Assembly: GCA_903821365.1 (NCBI GenBank)
Contig: CAIJKY010000005.1
Coordinates: forward strand, 62,001 to 126,000
Direction of reading: 5' to 3'
Length of the DNA: 64,000 bases
DNA from: an uncultured bacterium
GTDB lineage: Bacteria; Patescibacteriota; Saccharimonadia; Saccharimonadales; Saccharimonadaceae
Shown: positions 57,504 to 64,000 of the stretch, one piece after another
How the letters are laid out: each line of letters opens with the position of its first letter
Numbering within the stretch: position 1 is the first letter of the stretch
The notes under the pieces: model-generated
Told to the model about the DNA's origin: nothing
Seen by the model: only the letters and a program-made list of their open reading frames with translations
The model's database searches: none
Program-made: the position numbers and the translations under genes

Positions 57504-58103
57504 GTGAAACAAACGACACACCACGGCTGGCAATTACCGGCCGTTGAAACATTACTGACTTGGCCATCGCTCATTACCATGGTACGCACCATGCTTGCTG
57601 CTGCTTTTGCTATTGTTGCAGCCCTCACGCATAGCGAGCAGTGGCTATTAGCGGCGCTACTGACGTACTGGGTGGGGGATATACTTGATGGTATCGTCGC
57701 TCGCTGGCTGCATCAAGAAACGCGGAGCGGTGCCATCTTCGACATTATGGCCGATCGCCTGTGCGTGGCGTTAATATATATTATCTTTGGTCTTTGGCAT
57801 GGGCCGTTGATTATACCGGTAGGGCTCTATCTTTTCGAATTCATTTTTATTGATGGATTTTTATCACTCAGCTTCTTATTCTGGAAATTGTTAAGCCCAA
57901 ATTACTTTTTCCTTGTCGACAAACAGATATTTCAGCTTAATTGGTCGCCACTTGGCAAGGTAGTTAATTCATCATTCTTTTTGATTGCAACAGTTGTCTT
58001 CCAGAACCTATGGTTGAGTCTTGGTATCGCTGCTCTGGTGCTCGTGGTTAAATTCTACTCACTCTATCGCCTCTACACCGTCGTCAAACTGCCGACTACT
58101 TAA
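57504..58103 (+). CDS. CDP-alcohol phosphatidyltransferase family protein
   Basis: 199 residues, multi-pass membrane enzyme that joins a CDP-activated lipid or alcohol to an acceptor. The diagnostic motif is DGIVARWLHQETRSGAIFD with MADR completing DGxxARx8Gx3Dx3D. Acceptor unknown. The in-frame ATG 57486 overlaps its own -10 box, so GTG 57504 is more likely. The reading matches the family's N-terminal (PSLITMVRTMLA). Confidence 0.88.
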   Translation: MKQTTHHGWQLPAVETLLTWPSLITMVRTMLAAAFAIVAALTHSEQWLLAALLTYWVGDILDGIVARWLHQETRSGAIFDIMADRLCVALIYIIFGLWHGPLIIPVGLYLFEFIFIDGFLSLSFLFWKLLSPNYFFLVDKQIFQLNWSPLGKVVNSSFFLIATVVFQNLWLSLGIAALVLVVKFYSLYRLYTVVKLPTT

Positions 58104-58986
58104 TGATTGGATGACCACCGAGAACTGCACCGGCAATCGGATTCTTTAGTTTCACGAGTTTAATGCTTCCATCGCAGACAAAAGTGGTGCCAAGAGCTTG
58201 ACCACGAAACTTAAACGGTTCACCAGCCTGAATAATTTTCGGCTGACGAATTTGATGCACGGCAGCCAGCGTTTCAATAATAAAGTCACGCTCACCAGTG
58301 TCATTAGAATCATTCTTATGCGTAATCTGGCCAGTCCGCCAGCGAATGCCAATCGGGCCAGTATCATCGAGCGCTGCACCAATCCAAACCTCTTTGTCGG
58401 TACCAAGCAAATGTTTAAATTGGTCGTGCCAAAAATTGTAATGTTGTTGATGGTCGCCATTGCCATCAGCTGTTAGGCGCCAAAAACGTACATGGTGACG
58501 GGCGCGTGGGCTCATGCTTTTGCTGCGTGGCAGCTGAAAGCCAATGTCAAAGGACCGTCCAAATAGATAAAGATTACTAAATGGGGCAGTTGGGTAACTT
58601 CGGTCGAGCGCTATCGCAAGTGCCTCGCGAAACATGTTTTTGAATGTCGATTTATCTGCCGTGTACCAGCCAGCACGCTGCATTGACTCAACAAAATGTT
58701 TTTCACTGTTGGCGATTACAGCGATATTAACCGGATCAGCAGGCCAGCCATCAGGTGTGGTTGCATACATTGGAATATGATTTGGCTTAAAGACGACGCG
58801 CCACAAGCGTATCAATGCCGGGATCGCGCCATATGCTACAAAGCAGTACAGTAAAAATAATGATATTGATAGTGGTAGGCGATCATCAACATAAGGAAAG
58901 GCCAAAAACACTGTGAAGTAGACCGTGTAGGCACCAAGCAATAAAATAGTGAGCCGCCAGACGGCACGTAAAATAGCAAATAACAT
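58096..58986 (-). CDS. LssY C-terminal domain membrane protein
   Basis: 296 residues: two or three TM helices at the N-terminus (about 8-28, 38-62) and a large soluble LssY_C-type domain (PF14067). It has DPVNIAVIANSEKHFVESMQRAGWYTADK, RSYPTAPFSNLYLFGRSFDIGF and RARHHVRFWRL. In Legionella, LssY is a membrane protein of unknown role. It overlaps the previous gene by 8 nt, tail to tail. Confidence 0.8.
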   Translation of the reverse strand: MLFAILRAVWRLTILLLGAYTVYFTVFLAFPYVDDRLPLSISLFLLYCFVAYGAIPALIRLWRVVFKPNHIPMYATTPDGWPADPVNIAVIANSEKHFVESMQRAGWYTADKSTFKNMFREALAIALDRSYPTAPFSNLYLFGRSFDIGFQLPRSKSMSPRARHHVRFWRLTADGNGDHQQHYNFWHDQFKHLLGTDKEVWIGAALDDTGPIGIRWRTGQITHKNDSNDTGERDFIIETLAAVHQIRQPKIIQAGEPFKFRGQALGTTFVCDGSIKLVKLKNPIAGAVLGGHPIIK

Positions 58987-58999
58987 AAACGTTCTGGTT

Positions 59000-59044
59000 A
59001 TTATATCGTACCCTGAGCATTTTCGCCGCCAAGTACGCTACAAT
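59000..59044. promoter_or_regulatory. Divergent -10 boxes of the LssY_C and GH1 genes
   Basis: TATAAT on the minus strand (59005-59000, 13 nt to ATG 58986) and TACAAT on the plus strand (59039-59044, 10 nt to ATG 59055). Confidence 0.5.
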
Positions 59045-59054
59045 AAGCATAATC

Positions 59055-60335
59055 ATGAAACAAAAAAAGCCATTTCTGTGGGGTGCAAGTGTTGCAGCGC
59101 ATCAAGTTGAGGGTAATAATCACAATCAGTGGACGACGTGGGAGCTGCAAAATGCAAATGTTTTAGCTGCCAAAGCTCGGCCGCAGTACGACAAGCTACC
59201 AAATTGGCCTGCAATTAAATCGCTTGCAACGAGTCCTGATAATTACATTTCGGGCAAAGCCGCAGATCATTATCACCTGTACAAACAAGACTTTGCACTT
59301 GCAGCTCAGCTAAACTTCAATGCACTACGTTTCAGTATCGAATGGTCGCGCGTGCAGCCAAATAGCAGTAAAGACTGGGATCATGAGGCGGTGGCACACT
59401 ACCGCGATTACCTTAAAGCAATGCGTGCCAAAGGACTAGAGCCAGTGGTTACTTTGTGGCATTTTACAAATCCAGACTGGTTTGAGGCCCTTGGAGGCTT
59501 TGCAAAGCCACGTAATCGTAAGTACCTTGTTGCGTATGCGCGTCGAATCATGGAAGAGCTAGGCGAGTATATCCACTATGTCATCCCGATTAACGAACCC
59601 GATACCTACGCACTTGAGGGCTATCTGCGAGCCGAATGGCCGCCGCAGCAGTCTGGTGTTGTTATCTCAATGTGGGTCTATTTTAACTTGTGCATGACGC
59701 ATCGGGCGATTTACAAGGCGCTGAAGCATGACGAGCAACAAAGCCAGTCTACCGATTCGCCGCGCCAATACACGGTTGCATTTAATAAAGGCTTTACCTA
59801 TTACTACCGCGCCGACGGCGACATCCGTAGCCGTCTCGCAGAGTGGGCAAGCCGTTTTGTTTTTGATGATTTTATTTTATTTCTCGTAATGCGACGATAT
59901 GATCTTATCGCCGTTAATTATTATTTCTCAGTCCGTTTCAAAGGTTTTAAAGTTTACAATCCTCCAAGCGAGCGTCGCAGCGATCTCGGCTGGGGAATGC
60001 ACCCAAATCATCTTGGTGATGTGCTTATTCGGCTTGCGAAGTACCATAAGGCGCCACTCATGGTCACCGAGTCCGGCGTTGCCGACACGGCCGACATTTA
60101 CCGCAAATGGTGGATTACAGAAAATCTCAAAGGAATTCAGCGTGCACAGAAACGCGGCGCGCGCGTCGTCGGATATCTCCACTGGGCTTTGCTTGATAAT
60201 TTTGAATGGGCACATGGCCGCTGGCCAAACTTTGGCTTGATTGCTGTTGATTACAAAACATTCAAGCGCACCATTCGGCCAAGCGCATCGTGGTACGCAT
60301 CGGCGATCGCGCTTTTCAAGAGCCGAGAGAAGTAA
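59055..60335 (+). CDS. Glycoside hydrolase family 1 (beta-glycosidase)
   Basis: 426 residues, (beta/alpha)8 barrel. The N-terminal signature FLWGASVAAHQVEGNN, acid/base Glu in PINEPDTYA and nucleophile Glu in MVTESGVAD are present; the usual ITENG is VTESG here. FRFSIEWSR appears as LRFSIEWSRVQP, and WALLDNFEWAHG is the family's late WSLxDNFEW block. No signal peptide. Substrate could be a beta-glucoside or galactoside. Confidence 0.92.
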   Translation: MKQKKPFLWGASVAAHQVEGNNHNQWTTWELQNANVLAAKARPQYDKLPNWPAIKSLATSPDNYISGKAADHYHLYKQDFALAAQLNFNALRFSIEWSRVQPNSSKDWDHEAVAHYRDYLKAMRAKGLEPVVTLWHFTNPDWFEALGGFAKPRNRKYLVAYARRIMEELGEYIHYVIPINEPDTYALEGYLRAEWPPQQSGVVISMWVYFNLCMTHRAIYKALKHDEQQSQSTDSPRQYTVAFNKGFTYYYRADGDIRSRLAEWASRFVFDDFILFLVMRRYDLIAVNYYFSVRFKGFKVYNPPSERRSDLGWGMHPNHLGDVLIRLAKYHKAPLMVTESGVADTADIYRKWWITENLKGIQRAQKRGARVVGYLHWALLDNFEWAHGRWPNFGLIAVDYKTFKRTIRPSASWYASAIALFKSREK

Positions 60336-60387
60336 TTCTACATGGGGAAGTGTTTTTGCTTAAAGACAAATAATGTTTCATAAAGTA

Positions 60388-60416
60388 TTGATTTTTAAAG
60401 TATTTTATGCTATAGT
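60388..60416 (+). promoter_or_regulatory. Promoter of the nucleotidyltransferase gene
   Basis: TTGATT (60388-60393), 17-nt spacer, TG-C-TATAGT (hexamer 60411-60416). A leader of about 110 nt ends in hairpin AACGCT (60492-60497) / AGCGTT (60505-60510) just before the ribosome site. No other feature seen in 60336-60532. Confidence 0.6.
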
Positions 60417-60532
60417 TTCTAGGTATTAACGTAGTAACGTCCACACTTCCTGTGCCACTCGCGCTAGTTTATGCTAGGCTAGATAGGTACAAACGCTAAA
60501 CGTAAGCGTTATAAAGGGTGGAGATAAGGATA

Positions 60533-61381
60533 ATGACCATGACGTGTAAACACGCCATCATTGTCGCTGCAGGCTTTGGCTCACGCCGCTTGCCAGTGAC
60601 CAAGGCTATTGAAAAAGAAATGATGCCGTTTTTAAATCGGCCCGTTGTTGATTATATTGTGCAGGACTGTATCGATGCAGGCATCGAGCACATTGTATTT
60701 ATCGTTGGTGAAGGTTCTGAACAAATCAAGAATTATTACACCACTCACCAAGTTCTTGAGGATTACCTCAAGCAGCACGGTAAAGAAAAGCTAATTTCTT
60801 CGATTGTTCCACCAAACGTAAAGTTTGATTTTGACGTTCAAACGAATGAAAAAATGTTCACTAAGTACGGTACTAATACTGCCGTCGCTATCGGCCGTCC
60901 TTACATCCCTGAAGGCGAGTCGGCTTTAGTGCTAATGGGTGACGCATTCCTTTATAACAGTGACCATAACCCAATTAAGCAAATGGTTGAAGCTGTTGCT
61001 GAAGGCGAATCGGCCATCATGGGTATCGAAGTCCCTCGTGAGGAAGTGTACCGCTACGGCGTGCTTGACCTTGACGAAGAGGGTCTTTTGCGCCGCACTG
61101 TTGAGAAGCCAAGCGTTGAAGAGGCGCCAAGCAACTTGATTAACACGGCTGAGTATCTCTTTACGAGTGAGATGCTTGATCAGGTTATGAAGTTTGATAA
61201 AGAAGAATCATCAGTCAACGGTGAGTTCTATGTCAATCTTGAACCGCTTGACCGTTATCTTAAGAGCGGTGGCCGCATGAAAGTGGTTGCACCTAAAGGC
61301 GTTTTCTTGGACGCTGGTTCAACCGAAGGTTGGCTTCGCGCTAACATTTTCCTCGCCGATGAGCAGGGTATAGATTACTAA
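60533..61381 (+). CDS. galU: UTP-glucose-1-phosphate uridylyltransferase (GalU type)
   Basis: 282 residues. The N-terminal nucleotide-binding signature AIIVAAGFGSRRLPVTKAIEKEMMPFLNRPV (GxGxRxxPxTKxxPKEMLP type) has Glu in place of the usual Pro-Lys. LVLMGDAFLY, GVLDLDEEGLL, VEKPSVEEAPSNLINTAEYLF and the final DAGSTEGWLRAN are all GalU-like. Makes UDP-glucose for glycan or glycolipid synthesis; a related sugar nucleotide cannot be excluded. The start could be ATG 60533 or 60539, with GTG 60518 less likely. Confidence 0.88.
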   Translation: MTMTCKHAIIVAAGFGSRRLPVTKAIEKEMMPFLNRPVVDYIVQDCIDAGIEHIVFIVGEGSEQIKNYYTTHQVLEDYLKQHGKEKLISSIVPPNVKFDFDVQTNEKMFTKYGTNTAVAIGRPYIPEGESALVLMGDAFLYNSDHNPIKQMVEAVAEGESAIMGIEVPREEVYRYGVLDLDEEGLLRRTVEKPSVEEAPSNLINTAEYLFTSEMLDQVMKFDKEESSVNGEFYVNLEPLDRYLKSGGRMKVVAPKGVFLDAGSTEGWLRANIFLADEQGIDY

Positions 61382-61398
61382 GGTATCTGTTCACTATG

Positions 61399-61425
61399 AA
61401 AAACGTCGCATTATGCGGCGTTTTT
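61399..61425 (+). terminator. Terminator of galU
   Basis: AAAAACGTCGC (61399-61409) / GCGGCGTTTTT (61415-61425), with one G-T pair and loop ATTAT. Confidence 0.9.
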
Positions 61426-61472
61426 CTTTTGCGCACTACAAGATACGAAAGCGCAACTAAATGATATAAGGC

Positions 61473-61501
61473 TTGACATTCTATTATGCTTATGCTAATG
61501 T
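61473..61501 (+). promoter_or_regulatory. TTGACA / TGC-TAATGT promoter, leaderless
   Basis: TTGACA (61473-61478), 17-nt spacer, TG-C-TAATGT (hexamer 61496-61501), 6 nt to ATG 61508. Same class as the promoters at 31493 and 35483. Confidence 0.7.
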
Positions 61502-61507
61502 TGAATT

Positions 61508-61726
61508 ATGAAAAAACAAACAGCCATCAAAACAAATGCAAGCAACGACGTACAAAGCGTGACCGCAGACGCTTTTGTACTCACTGAAACATTTAAAAAC
61601 GATATGAAGAGTTCACTGTTAGTGGTTTCACTAATGGTTAACCTAGTCGTCTTTACCGCGTGGTTAGTGATTCAATCAACCAATCACTACGATGCACAGC
61701 TAATGAGCGTCTTATTCACACGCTAA
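61508..61726 (+). CDS. Small one-TM membrane protein
   Basis: Not recognised; 72 residues. A polar Lys/Thr/Asp-rich N-terminus (about 1-34) is followed by one TM helix (LLVVSLMVNLVVFTAWLVI, about 37-55) and a short tail (STNHYDAQLMSVLFTR). Leaderless from a consensus TTGACA/TAATGT promoter and closed by a perfect terminator, so it is a discrete and probably strongly expressed unit. The promoter class is shared with a CHAP hydrolase and an FHA protein. Confidence 0.65.
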   Translation: MKKQTAIKTNASNDVQSVTADAFVLTETFKNDMKSSLLVVSLMVNLVVFTAWLVIQSTNHYDAQLMSVLFTR

Positions 61727-61744
61727 ACATTGCTGGGCAGTATT

Positions 61745-61774
61745 AAAAAGCCTCCGCTCGCCCGGAGGCTTTTT
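61745..61774 (+). terminator. Terminator of the 61508 gene
   Basis: AAAAAGCCTCCG (61745-61756) / CGGAGGCTTTTT (61763-61774), perfect stem, T tract in both directions. Confidence 0.9.
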
Positions 61775-61800
61775 AGCTGTAAATAATGGCAGTGTGGGGA

Positions 61801-61826
61801 GGTTATCCACAAAAATGGGGATAACC
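61801..61826. promoter_or_regulatory. DnaA-box-like palindrome upstream of mraZ
   Basis: TTATCCACA (61803-61811) faces TGGGGATAA (61816-61824, reverse complement TTATCCCCA). The outer GGTTATCC / GGATAACC gives an 8-bp inverted repeat. Confidence 0.55.
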
Positions 61827-61874
61827 AGCCCAGAAATGCACATGCTTACACGAAAGCAGCATAAAGTACTTGCA

Positions 61875-61921
61875 GTGGGTAATTGTGGGTAGTATGATGT
61901 TGTCAGTGGGTAGCGGTGGGT
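61875..61921 (+). promoter_or_regulatory. MraZ operator: four GTGGGT boxes with a -10 between them
   Basis: GTGGGT starts at 61875, 61885, 61906 and 61916, that is 10, 21 and 10 bp apart. MraZ is known to bind GTGGG-type direct repeats at 10-bp period upstream of its own gene. A candidate -10 TATGAT (61893-61898) lies between the pairs; a second possible -10 (TATAAA, about 61988-61993) is nearer to ATG 62027. Confidence 0.8.
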
Positions 61922-62026
61922 AGCCCAGCAGAGCAAAAAGCAAAGCTGACTATCGACCGAAAAAACAAACACCACAGTACAAAAAACTATAAAAATACGA
62001 AGCATTAGAACTTAGCCACGAACAAA

Positions 62027-62383
62027 ATGGATTACTTTGAACGCAAGCTTGACGAGAAGCATCGGCTTACTATACCGACAGAACTTCGCGCCGAATTTGC
62101 GAGCGGGGTGGTACTAACCCGTGGATTTGGAAACTATTTGCACATGTATCCGCAAAATGTCTGGGACGAGCAAGTCGAGCCAGCCTTGAAGGGAAGTATC
62201 CTTGATGAGGTTATTGCTGACTTAAACGTTAAATTTCGCACCGGTAAAGCCGCTGCAGAACTTGATCAGAAACAGGGGCGGGTGAGTATTGAGCAGCACT
62301 TGCTTGAGTACGCCAAGATCGACCGAACGATTACGGCAACACGAGCGGGAATGTATTGGCGTATCGTCGCAAAAGACGCGTAA
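62027..62383 (+). CDS. mraZ: Transcriptional regulator MraZ
   Basis: 118 residues, shorter than the usual 140-150. It keeps both AbrB-like repeats: the first around LDEKHRLTIPTELR and the second around LDQKQGRVSIEQHLLEYAKID, with the loss mostly at the C-terminus. MraZ forms a ring and represses or activates the division and cell-wall (dcw) cluster that it heads. Four matching GTGGGT boxes lie 106-152 bp upstream. No Shine-Dalgarno is visible. Confidence 0.92.
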   Translation: MDYFERKLDEKHRLTIPTELRAEFASGVVLTRGFGNYLHMYPQNVWDEQVEPALKGSILDEVIADLNVKFRTGKAAAELDQKQGRVSIEQHLLEYAKIDRTITATRAGMYWRIVAKDA

Positions 62384-62470
62384 TAGCTCTTAATCGATAG
62401 TAGCGCCGCGCACTTTAACAATTGATATGACTAGCACCAATGTCGGGTCAGCTTGATCGAATAGTATATT
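62384..62470 (+). other. Gap between mraZ and the structured RNA
   Basis: Contains weak promoter-like sequence (TAGTAT/TATATT at about 62462-62470) just before the RNA's first helix. No ORF or strong hairpin seen. Confidence 0.3.
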
Positions 62471-62751
62471 CGAGGTTAGCTACCTGACAGTCAATGGGTG
62501 GGTATAGAGCGGCCACCACAAGCCTTGCTCTTGTACCTCCTCTTATATCCGAAAGGGTATAGGAACAATTTACACCTCCCAAAAAACTCCACCTCACACA
62601 AGTCTCTCACTCTCGAATGGTAGCGTAGGAAACGATATCTCCTAACATTGCTTCCTACACCACATCTTCCATTCACACACAAAAACAAAAACTATACCAC
62701 GGCGGTTAGCCGACAAAAACAAACACATTGACTGTCAGATAGGTGACCTCG
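62471..62751 (+). ncRNA. Candidate structured RNA between mraZ and rsmH
   Basis: A 26-nt closing helix, 62471-62496 with 62726-62751 (23 Watson-Crick pairs, one G-T). Inside are GGTATAG (62501-62507) / CTATACC (62692-62698), hairpin ACAAG/CTTGT (62518-62534), a GAAA-capped hairpin (62541-62564), nested GAATGG/CCATTC and GTAGGAA/TTCCTAC (62615-62674), and CGGC-GGTTA-GCCG (62700-62712). The GNRA loop and its T-G pair favour the plus strand. Linkers are C/A-rich and include ACCTCC (62535-62540) and ACACCTCCC (62572-62580). I do not recognise it: RNase P, tmRNA and SRP signatures are absent. Confidence 0.7.
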
Positions 62752-62828
62752 CCGCGGCTACACTTAAAAATGTAGTTCACAACGCGAAGTCGTTCGTTAT
62801 AGAATACATAGATATTGTTAGTACTATA

Positions 62829-63743
62829 ATGAATAAAACACCACCACAACCAACTGGGCATATTACCGAGCAAGGACAGCACATTCCAGTGCTGCTTGAG
62901 CAAACGCTGCAGTATCTTGCACCACAACCAGGCGAAAGCTATCTGGATGTGACGGCTGGATATGGCGGCCATGCGAAAGCTGTAGCTGAACGTACTGGAA
63001 GTCAATCGACAATGACACTGATTGATCGTGACCAAAATGCTGTTACCGCTCTGCAACCATTTATCGATGGGGGAGCGCGGCTCATACACAGTGATTTTCT
63101 CAGCGCCGCCCGCGAGCTTCATGCAGAAGGACAGCGCTTTGATATGGTCTTGGCCGATCTAGGGGTTTCATCGCCACAGTTTGATGTTGACGCACGAGGG
63201 TTTTCCTTCAAGCGTGCTGCAGAACTGGATATGCGAATGGACCAACGCGAAGAACTCAGCGCGGCAACCGTTGTAAACGAATGGCCGCAAGAGGAAATTG
63301 CTAAGATCATCTGGCGATATGGCGAAGAGCCACTTGCCAGGAGACTAGCAGAAGCGATTGTCGCTCATAGGCCAATCGCTGGCACTGTCGAACTTGCCGA
63401 AGTTATCGCCACAATTGCAAAGCGTAAGCGCATAGACGCTACGACTCGCACCTTTCAAGCCATACGGATAGCAGTCAATCAAGAACTGGCAATGATATCT
63501 GGGTTTATGGAGCTTATACCTGATCTACTTACCCCTGGTGGGCGAGTGGTGATTATCAGCTTCCATAGTCTCGAAGATAGAATTGTCAAAAAGTTCTTTG
63601 CCGAAGAAGCCAAAGCTGGCTACGAAGCCCAGCTCACTATACTGACAAAACGACCTATCGATGGCGCAACTTACGATGTTTCCAATCCGCGAGCACGAAG
63701 CGCAAAACTTCGGGCCGCAGCAAAAATAAAAAACGTGGTATAG
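62829..63743 (+). CDS. rsmH: 16S rRNA (cytosine-1402-N4)-methyltransferase RsmH
   Basis: 304 residues; methylates C1402 in the ribosomal P site. SAM-binding LDVTAGYGGHAKAVAE, ADLGVSSPQFDVDARGFSFKRAAELDMRMD and the C-terminal RVVIISFHSLEDRIVKKFF are all diagnostic. Second gene of the dcw cluster in most bacteria. It is separated from mraZ here by the structured RNA. A TATAAT (62825-62830) overlaps the ATG and cannot be its promoter for this start; TATAGA/TAGATA elements at about 62798-62815 are alternatives. Confidence 0.95.
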   Translation: MNKTPPQPTGHITEQGQHIPVLLEQTLQYLAPQPGESYLDVTAGYGGHAKAVAERTGSQSTMTLIDRDQNAVTALQPFIDGGARLIHSDFLSAARELHAEGQRFDMVLADLGVSSPQFDVDARGFSFKRAAELDMRMDQREELSAATVVNEWPQEEIAKIIWRYGEEPLARRLAEAIVAHRPIAGTVELAEVIATIAKRKRIDATTRTFQAIRIAVNQELAMISGFMELIPDLLTPGGRVVIISFHSLEDRIVKKFFAEEAKAGYEAQLTILTKRPIDGATYDVSNPRARSAKLRAAAKIKNVV

Positions 63744-63782
63744 CAAAAAGCTGTATCGCACCCAAAGAAAGGACTCGCCGCA

Positions 63783-63842
63783 ATGCCAATCAAAGTTGTC
63801 GACGTGTCAAAAACACAAAAGGTTGAGGTTCACTTCCTCTAA
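63783..63842 (+). CDS. Small ORF of 19 codons after rsmH
   Basis: MPIKVVDVSKTQKVEVHFL, with AAAGGA about 10 nt before the ATG. The last codons lie in a hairpin: AAAGGTTGA pairs with TCAACCTTT (about 63818-63854), with inner GAGG/CCTC. It could be a leader peptide or chance. Low confidence. Confidence 0.25.
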   Translation: MPIKVVDVSKTQKVEVHFL

Positions 63843-63866
63843 AGTCAACCTTTAGATTGCAGCAAG

Positions 63867-63894
63867 CGCTGCGCAGCAAAAATACTGCGCAGCG
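63867..63894 (+). other. Perfect hairpin near the window end
   Basis: CGCTGCGCA pairs with TGCGCAGCG around an A-rich loop. No clear T tract follows. The final 100 bases show no gene I can support. Confidence 0.5.
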
Positions 63895-64000
63895 ACTGGC
63901 TGCTGTTTGAAAGTTGGAAGATAAGTGGGCGACTCGCGCGTCGTATTGCCGCTGATTCTGTATGTCTATTGTTCTGTCAGGCGATGCTGCTGGACTGAAC

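Noticed and set aside
62471-62751. RNase P RNA, tmRNA, 6S or SRP RNA
   Set aside because: The expected conserved blocks (GAGGAAAGTCC for RNase P, a tRNA-like end for tmRNA, the SRP tetraloop domain) are missing. 6S cannot be fully excluded, but the multi-helix interior does not look like a single bubble rod.
1-64000. CRISPR arrays, insertion sequences, tRNA and rRNA genes
   Set aside because: No regularly spaced repeats, transposase-like proteins or tRNA-type T-loop/acceptor patterns were seen by eye on either strand; a tRNAscan run would be the decisive test.

Overview
The window looks like a chromosomal segment of a Candidate Phyla Radiation bacterium, most likely a Candidatus Saccharibacteria (TM7) genome. 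This is inferred from gene content and order, not from a marker search: a compact core with single-chain glycyl-tRNA synthetase, a prolyl-tRNA synthetase without the editing insert, tandem secreted CHAP hydrolases after ftsEX, type IV pilin genes, and mraZ-rsmH. Genes are tightly packed with the standard genetic code. No tRNA, rRNA, insertion sequence or CRISPR array was seen.

Layout. 1-7.1 kb: proS (cut by the window edge), greA, lysS, a zincin-like metallopeptidase, two distantly related unknown proteins that share a 3' DNA repeat, a YdjM-like membrane hydrolase and an alpha/beta hydrolase. 7.1-10.5 kb (minus strand): a three-gene minor-pilin operon ending in a pilin-like protein fused to a kelch-type propeller. 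10.7-19.3 kb: typA, an exported bactofilin-like membrane protein, DUF427, msrA, an ABC-F ATPase, a pilin, serS and hpf. 19.4-26 kb: secA, an M16 peptidase, murD and a MurL-like glutamate epimerase. 26.6-34 kb: prfB, then ftsE-ftsX, two paralogous CHAP hydrolases and a CtpA-type protease, a cell-wall and division block. 34.4-37 kb: a divergent kinase-like/FHA-domain pair. 37-46.3 kb: rpmA, a Trm11-like methyltransferase, xseA-xseB, an MFS transporter behind a small ORF and terminator, a histidine kinase and response regulator, recO. 46.3-60.3 kb: glyS, yaaA, rnhA, NUDIX, flavodoxin, a PsiE-like protein beside a DUF4868 (KwaB-like) protein, a Pif1-HRDC helicase, radC, a CDP-alcohol phosphatidyltransferase, an LssY_C protein and a GH1 glycosidase. 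60.5-64 kb: a galU-type nucleotidyltransferase, a one-TM small protein, mraZ with its operator, a structured RNA of about 280 nt, and rsmH.

Two kinds of translation start stand out. About 19 genes have a TATAAT/TATACT-type -10 box, often extended as TGn, lying only 6-10 nt before the start codon, so their mRNAs should be leaderless or nearly so. A second group has Shine-Dalgarno sequences. Within that second group, seven scattered single genes have strong Shine-Dalgarno sites, GC-richer coding sequence and GC-rich 3' hairpins; six are of unknown function and one is an MFS transporter. The structured RNA upstream of rsmH shows several CCUCC-like unpaired stretches that could in principle pair with such Shine-Dalgarno sites.

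The cell-envelope genes form a coherent theme: precursor synthesis (murD/MurL-like), division-coupled hydrolysis (ftsEX with CHAP enzymes), proteolysis (ctpA), secretion (secA), pili, and the start of the dcw cluster with four MraZ boxes. DnaA-box-like sites lie before the first CHAP gene and before mraZ.
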